A stretch of 22,873 bases of DNA from a virus, in the IMG/VR virus record IMGVR_UViG_3300025889_001014, positions 1 through 22,873 of that record; one strand, given 5' to 3'. This document shows positions 19,605 to 22,873 of the stretch, one piece after another. The notes under the pieces were generated by a model that was not told where the DNA came from, ran no database searches, and worked only from the letters and a program-made list of their open reading frames with translations. Position numbers and translations under genes: made by a program. How positions within the stretch are numbered: position 1 is the stretch's first letter; every line of letters begins with the position of its first letter.

Positions 19605-20276
19605 GTGAAATATACACACATTGAAGAAATTGATTATAATAATAGTCTACCAGAATTAACAACTGAGCAAAACGACAACCTAAGACTGTACGTTACACCA
19701 GATGGTCAAAAATATCCATCAGTTACTACAGTCTTAGGTTGGCACACTCGTAAAGGTATTATGGAGTGGCGCAAGCGAGTAGGTGATGAAGCGGCGAACA
19801 AGATATCTCGCCAAGCATCATCAAGAGGTACAAGATTTCATTATCAGTGCGAAGACTATCTCAACAATAAAGAACCTAAGATTGAGGGTCCTGGTGAGAT
19901 GTCTATGTTCAGTAGTATTAAACCTTTCTTACATCGTATAGACAATATACACTTTCAAGAAAAAACTATGTACTCAAAGTTTCTACAAACTGCAGGTCGT
20001 GTAGATTGCGTTGCTGAGTTTGATAATCGTTTGTCTATTATCGATTTCAAGACAGCAAGTAAACCAAAAAAAGAAGAGTACATCAGCAATTACTTCATGC
20101 AAGGTGCGGCATATGCAGTTATGTTCGAAGAGAGAACTGCAAAACCTATTGACCAGATTTGTATCTTGATTGCAGTTGAGGGTGATGAAGCACAACTATT
20201 CAAAGTTAAGAGAGATGATTACATAGAACAATATCGAAGTGTCAGAGATGCATGGCGAGATGCTCATGGATATTGA
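19605..20276 (+). CDS. PD-(D/E)XK exonuclease (MGME1/RecB-like), 223 aa
   Basis: The nuclease core motifs are in order: H79 in the GTRFHYQCEDYL helix, GRVD (131-134), IIDFKT with D147 and K149, and the QxxxY-type QGAAYAVMF (166 on). This is the layout of RecB-like or mitochondrial MGME1-like single-strand exonucleases, common in T4-like marine phages. It has a GTG start at 19605 with GAGG 8 bases before; an ATG at 19597 reads into a stop after three codons. It probably acts in phage DNA recombination or degradation of host DNA. Confidence 0.82.
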   Translation: MKYTHIEEIDYNNSLPELTTEQNDNLRLYVTPDGQKYPSVTTVLGWHTRKGIMEWRKRVGDEAANKISRQASSRGTRFHYQCEDYLNNKEPKIEGPGEMSMFSSIKPFLHRIDNIHFQEKTMYSKFLQTAGRVDCVAEFDNRLSIIDFKTASKPKKEEYISNYFMQGAAYAVMFEERTAKPIDQICILIAVEGDEAQLFKVKRDDYIEQYRSVRDAWRDAHGY

Positions 20277-20790
20277 CAACATTCAACTCTTTTCCTCAAA
20301 CTTATATAAATACTTTTTACCAACATCACTTGTTGATGATTGTAAAGAAGAATTAGTAGAGTATGCTAAAAATAATAAAAGTGGAATTCAACAATACTTT
20401 ACCACTTACAATACTTTTTTAGAAACTGTTGATAGTATAGGTTCTTCTTGTAAATTGATTAGTGACAATGTTGTTAGAGTTGCAACAAAATTGTCAGAAC
20501 GCCGAGTAAGAGTGGAGAATAGTTTCTTTAATTATGTACCTAAAGGTAATGTTCACTCAAAGCACAATCATGGCGGTAAAGAAATGATATGTGCTATTGT
20601 TTACTTTGATACTATTGGTCAAACAAATTTTTATGATCCTAGACCTCAAGTATTCAATTGGCAACCTCATGTCGAAGTTGCTGAAAAAGGCAAAGTAGTT
20701 TTCTTTCCTGGTTGGTTAGAACATGATATGCCTGCTCATTATGAAGATGAGTTTAGAATTACAATGCCTTTTAATATGCTCATACATTGA
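20266..20790 (+). CDS. putative 2OG-Fe(II) oxygenase with HxH motif, 174 aa
   Basis: The frame opens with GTG at 20239; ATG at 20266 (MDIDNIQLFSSNLYKYFLP) is the most likely start because it gives the family's usual N-terminus, though it has only a weak ribosome binding site and overlaps the exonuclease end by 11 bases. The motifs are HSKHNHGG with H100-x-H102, VYFD, FYDPRP (122-127), VVFFPGWLEHDMP with distal H153, and R164 (EFRITMPFNM). Same family as the genes at 11978 and 15179. The shared HNH-FPGWLEH pattern suggests paralogues that have diverged. Substrate unknown. Confidence 0.75.
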   Translation: MDIDNIQLFSSNLYKYFLPTSLVDDCKEELVEYAKNNKSGIQQYFTTYNTFLETVDSIGSSCKLISDNVVRVATKLSERRVRVENSFFNYVPKGNVHSKHNHGGKEMICAIVYFDTIGQTNFYDPRPQVFNWQPHVEVAEKGKVVFFPGWLEHDMPAHYEDEFRITMPFNMLIH

Positions 20791-20805
20791 GCAAAGGAAA
20801 GTAAA

Positions 20806-21192
20806 ATGAAAAATGTAGTATATGTAATAATACTAATTTGGTCTATATCATTTTTAGCAGGTTTTGCTAGTGCAGAACCGAAAGACTTACCTGAAGTAGA
20901 ACCAGAACCTAGTGTATTTCAATCTAGCAAAAATGTTACTTGTACTTCTGATGAATATGATGTGGTTAAGAAAAATTTTCAACAGTCTCATGGTGAAATT
21001 GGTATAATGAGATACGTCAGTGATATTCAAACTGGAATTGAAATAATTGGTAATGTCGATACTGGAACTATTACTATTTTAGAATTCATACCTCCGAATA
21101 AAATTACTTGCTTCATCTCTATGGGTAAAGGTTTAGAAATTAATAGTTTAATTTTTAAAAAAGCAGAAACCGGTATACGAACTTCCTATTAA
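20806..21192 (+). CDS. secreted protein, 128 aa
   Basis: Start MKNVVYVIILIWSISFLAG, with AAAGGAAAG before it. Residues 1-23 are a signal peptide ending FASA. The mature part begins with a proline/glutamate-rich linker (PEVEPEPS), has two cysteines (residue 45 and about 106) that could form a disulfide, and a beta-rich end. It is probably exported to the periplasm. From memory, similar short secreted proteins occur in marine phages without known role. Confidence 0.65.
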   Translation: MKNVVYVIILIWSISFLAGFASAEPKDLPEVEPEPSVFQSSKNVTCTSDEYDVVKKNFQQSHGEIGIMRYVSDIQTGIEIIGNVDTGTITILEFIPPNKITCFISMGKGLEINSLIFKKAETGIRTSY

Positions 21193-21221
21193 GTGATAGT
21201 AACAAAAAATATTGCTTGAGA

Positions 21222-21229
21222 AATAAATA
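21222..21229 (+). promoter_or_regulatory. possible variant late promoter (AATAAATA)
   Basis: AATAAATA differs from the T4 late box at one base and lies 27 bases before the Rieske-like gene. A second copy at 16091-16098 precedes the gene at 16138. Placement fits, sequence is not perfect. Confidence 0.3.
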
Positions 21230-21255
21230 TTTGATATGGCAGAAAGGAGACTAGT

Positions 21256-22320
21256 ATGCCACCTCGTAATCATAAGCAGTGGTCATCAGCACCACGAATA
21301 GAAGCAATTAGTAGTAGAGCATATAATAACTACGAAGTATACAAACAAGAACAAGAACTAATATTCAGCAAAGTCTGGGTACCAATGTGTCACATCTCTG
21401 AGATGTATGAGACAGGTGAGTTTCGCACTACGCAAATAGCAGGTGTGAATGTAATTGCAGTGAATGACCATGACGGTGTTAGAGCATTCAGAGACCATTC
21501 TATTGAGCAAGTCTCTGGTTGTTTATCTTGTCCTTACGAAGGTAATGAGATATATTGTGAAGTCAAGCATGGGGGTATGGTATGGGTAACACTTGATCCT
21601 AACCCCACACAATCTGTAGAAGAGTGGACTGCAGGTGCATTTGATTGTATCGCAGACGCAATCGACACAGAAGAAATGGAAGTCTTTCACTATCACAAAG
21701 CAGTGATAGATACAAACTACAAACTGTGGCATGACACAAACAGTGAATTCTATCACGACTTCATGCATTACTTTAATAGAGTGTCAGGATTCAATGATGA
21801 ATATTTCGCTAGAAAAAATATTCCTTTTGATAACGGTCATGTTAATGTTAGTAGTTTTACTGTTAATTACGAAGAGTATGACGGATTTGAAGATAGAGGG
21901 GATTTATCTTTTCCCAATCTGCCGCCCAACCAGTGGTACATGGTCGACCTCTTTCCAGGATTCAACTTTAACCTCCGTGGGAGTGCATATCGTTCAGACA
22001 CAGTAACACCACTTGGTCCGAATAAAGTATTGATTGAGTTTCGTGGATATGGATTAAGAAAAGATACACCAGAAGAAAGACAAACTCGTATCAAGCATCA
22101 CAATAGTATATGGGGACCTTTCGGTAGAAACTTGCACGAAGACCTTATTGGTGTAGCAGGTCAAGGCACAACAATGCGTGAAGGTACAGAAACAAGAAAC
22201 ATTCTACATGGAAGACATGAGAATGGAACTATACATGATGAAGTAGGTATGAGACACTACTATACTGAATGGGGTAAATATCTAGATATCGACCCATATG
22301 TTCTTGACAAAGTTGCTTGA
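21256..22320 (+). CDS. Rieske-oxygenase-like protein with a degenerate [2Fe-2S] site, 354 aa
   Basis: The overall order is that of a Rieske non-heme iron oxygenase alpha subunit: KVWVPMCHISEMYETGEFRT (40-58), a Rieske domain, KHGGMVWVTLDPNP (104-117), DTNYKLWHDTNSEFYHDFMH (152-171), DLFPGFNFNL (231-240) and LHEDLIGVAGQGT (293-305). In normal members the cluster ligands are CxH and CPYH; here the aligned positions are H81, I83, C92 and E95, so three of four are changed. The mononuclear iron site keeps H167, H171 (spaced by three residues instead of the usual four) and D296. The family normally hydroxylates or demethylates small molecules such as betaines using a reductase. Without a Rieske cluster it would need another electron source or have lost activity. 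ATG with AAGGAG; 62 bases after the secreted protein gene. Confidence 0.75.
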   Translation: MPPRNHKQWSSAPRIEAISSRAYNNYEVYKQEQELIFSKVWVPMCHISEMYETGEFRTTQIAGVNVIAVNDHDGVRAFRDHSIEQVSGCLSCPYEGNEIYCEVKHGGMVWVTLDPNPTQSVEEWTAGAFDCIADAIDTEEMEVFHYHKAVIDTNYKLWHDTNSEFYHDFMHYFNRVSGFNDEYFARKNIPFDNGHVNVSSFTVNYEEYDGFEDRGDLSFPNLPPNQWYMVDLFPGFNFNLRGSAYRSDTVTPLGPNKVLIEFRGYGLRKDTPEERQTRIKHHNSIWGPFGRNLHEDLIGVAGQGTTMREGTETRNILHGRHENGTIHDEVGMRHYYTEWGKYLDIDPYVLDKVA

Positions 22321-22326
22321 ATGTAG

Positions 22327-22334
22327 TATAAATA
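22327..22334 (+). promoter_or_regulatory. T4-type late promoter (TATAAATA) for the permuted tmRNA
   Basis: A perfect TATAAATA 6 bases after the stop of the Rieske-like gene and about 30 bases before the base-paired part of the tmRNA acceptor piece. Transcription would start near 22340. Confidence 0.75.
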
Positions 22335-22339
22335 GAATT

Positions 22340-22401
22340 GAATTTGATGACACATGTTGGAGGATTGTAGGACGTGGGGGCAGTACCCACCGCCTCCACC
22401 A
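22340..22401 (+). ncRNA. ssrA: tmRNA acceptor piece with encoded CCA
   Basis: T-arm GTGGG (22374-22378) with CCCAC (22386-22390), a 7-base loop GGCAGTA in place of TTCGAAT, acceptor strand CGCCTCC, discriminator A and CCA (22399-22401). The 5' end is placed near the start of transcription and is uncertain. Confidence 0.85.
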
Positions 22402-22675
22402 TAAACACACTAAGGAAATATGACTAAGATAACAAAAGAAAATACGCCAAACAAATATGTAAGATGGTTCTGTTGGTTTATACAATTTAAATATGTATGG
22501 GATATCCAAACATTATTTGAAAAATACCTTCCAATGGAAAAGATATATCGAACCTTAGGTTTTTACTTATTCTGGTTTATTTGGTTTTGTATTCTAATGT
22601 TTGTATTATATCAAATTACAGGAAGTTTTGATTTCCTTCTTTGGTTTGAAGAATAGTGTGTTTATGATGGGGGCG
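22391..22675 (+). repeat. 22-base inverted repeat enclosing the tmRNA intervening segment
   Basis: The arms 22391-22412 and 22654-22675 pair at 21 of 22 positions (one G-U, one A-C mismatch at 22399/22667). The outer 7 bp are the acceptor stem; the inner 12 (22401-22412 with 22654-22665) are perfect. The loop contains a complete small gene; its TAG stop is in the right arm. Confidence 0.85.
22420..22656 (+). CDS. 78-aa membrane protein encoded inside the tmRNA intervening segment
   Basis: Start MTKITKENTPNKYVRWFCWF at 22420, directly after AAGGAAAT, a good ribosome binding site. The N-terminal part is basic and aromatic (WFCWFIQFKYVWDIQTLFEK); a hydrophobic helix occupies about residues 47-66 (GFYLFWFIWFCILMFVLYQI), followed by an acidic end. 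So it is likely a single-pass inner-membrane protein with a basic side facing the cytoplasm. It is surrounded by the tmRNA acceptor piece and coding piece, 18 bases from the former and 12 from the latter, and lies on the same transcript from the late promoter at 22327. No family is recognised. The use of A/T-rich codons matches the neighbours, so nothing suggests recent acquisition. Confidence 0.75.
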   Translation: MTKITKENTPNKYVRWFCWFIQFKYVWDIQTLFEKYLPMEKIYRTLGFYLFWFIWFCILMFVLYQITGSFDFLLWFEE

Positions 22676-22834
22676 AAATAGGTTCGACTGCATTAAGAAG
22701 GCATGAAGAGAATTCAAAAACATAAATGCAAACGATAACATTGCATATGAAGATGTTCGCCTAGCGGCATAATCTTCTGGGTGTTGTGGGGACGCCTGGA
22801 AACAGAAGAAGCAATTGCTTCACCCTACATTACA
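22669..22834 (+). ncRNA. ssrA: tmRNA coding piece with tag ANDNIAYEDVRLAA
   Basis: Begins GGGGGCG, then AGGTTCGACTG, the usual tmRNA 5' motif. The resume codon GCA at 22728 opens a 14-residue tag ANDNIAYEDVRLAA ending in TAA (22770-22772); the LAA end is the ClpXP-type degron. A CTTCTG/CAGAAG stem and the palindrome GAAGCAATTGCTTC follow, then CCTACA, which pairs with the acceptor piece. The 3' end is an estimate. Confidence 0.92.
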
Positions 22835-22858
22835 CACATACACACAAGGAGAAATAGT

Positions 22859-22873
22859 ATGAGTAATCCGTTC
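22859..22873 (+). CDS. start of a further gene, cut by window edge
   Basis: ATG at 22859 after AAGGAGAAATAGT, a strong ribosome binding site, reading MSNPF before the window ends. Only five codons are visible, so no function can be given; it follows the tmRNA by about 25 bases. Confidence 0.5.

Larger units (their letters stand above)
22340..22834 (+). ncRNA. ssrA: circularly permuted (two-piece) tmRNA gene, phage-borne
   Basis: The tmRNA rescues stalled ribosomes. Here the gene is permuted: the 3' acceptor piece (to 22401) comes first, then an intervening segment, then the coding piece from 22669. The acceptor stem pairs 22391-22397 with 22669-22675 over 7 bp including the G3-U70 wobble (22671 with 22395), the alanine identity element. 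The second helix pairs TGTAGG (22366-22371) with CCTACA (22824-22829). Permuted tmRNA genes are known from alphaproteobacteria, some cyanobacteria and a few other groups; the tag resembles the alphaproteobacterial kind. The outer ends are estimates. Confidence 0.9.

Noticed and set aside
20305-20312. TATAAATA on the plus strand
   Set aside because: It lies inside the coding sequence of the oxygenase at 20266, with no gene start at the right distance.
1-22873. CRISPR arrays, insertion sequences, integrase or attachment sites
   Set aside because: No regularly spaced direct repeats, transposase motifs or integrase genes were seen.

Overview
The window reads as part of the genome of a large T4-like marine bacteriophage (or a prophage or metagenomic copy of one). 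It is AT-rich and extremely compact. Genes overlap by 4 to 50 bases, and there are many proteins of 40 to 110 residues. It carries the usual auxiliary genes of marine myoviruses: pstS, phoH, thyX, a phage bS21, 2-oxoglutarate/Fe(II) oxygenases and four tRNAs. T4-type late promoters (TATAAATA) are present. The circularly permuted two-piece tmRNA, with a tag beginning ANDN and ending LAA, points to an alphaproteobacterial host or ancestry; a SAR11-like host is my inference, not proven here.

Left part (1-13212): almost everything is on the minus strand, in short operons driven by sigma-70-like promoters (TTGACA, 17-18 bp, TATAAT-like). From left to right it holds an HNH nuclease cut by the window edge; a string of small hypothetical and membrane proteins; a terminator; pstS with a hairpin leader and a candidate Pho box; two 2OG-Fe(II) oxygenases flanking a phosphoribosyltransferase-like gene; a tRNA cluster (Thr, Pro, Cys, Arg) with a CDS inside it; an envelope-directed operon with two lipoproteins, a secreted protein and a small membrane protein; more small early genes; another oxygenase; and thyX. 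Several small genes with good start sites and overlaps were found by reading the strand directly (10195-10314, 8612-8770, 7928-8074, 2836-3003, 2660-2839, 2301-2426, 1944-2039 and 13399-13566).

Right part (13399-22873): the plus strand takes over, interrupted only by a P-loop kinase-like gene on minus (13772-14479). It encodes two more 2OG-Fe(II) oxygenases, bS21, a few conserved marine-phage proteins, PhoH, a probable holin-like protein with a GH108 muramidase, a PD-(D/E)XK exonuclease, a secreted protein, and a Rieske-oxygenase-like protein that has lost most of its [2Fe-2S] ligands.

The most striking feature is at the right end: a permuted ssrA gene (acceptor piece, then coding piece) preceded by a T4-type late promoter. 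Its intervening segment contains an apparently real 78-residue membrane-protein gene with its own ribosome binding site. The two flanks of that segment, together with the acceptor stem, form one 22-position hairpin with a single mismatch, so the small gene sits in the loop of the tmRNA precursor.

All function calls come from motifs read by eye and memory of families; no database search was run.
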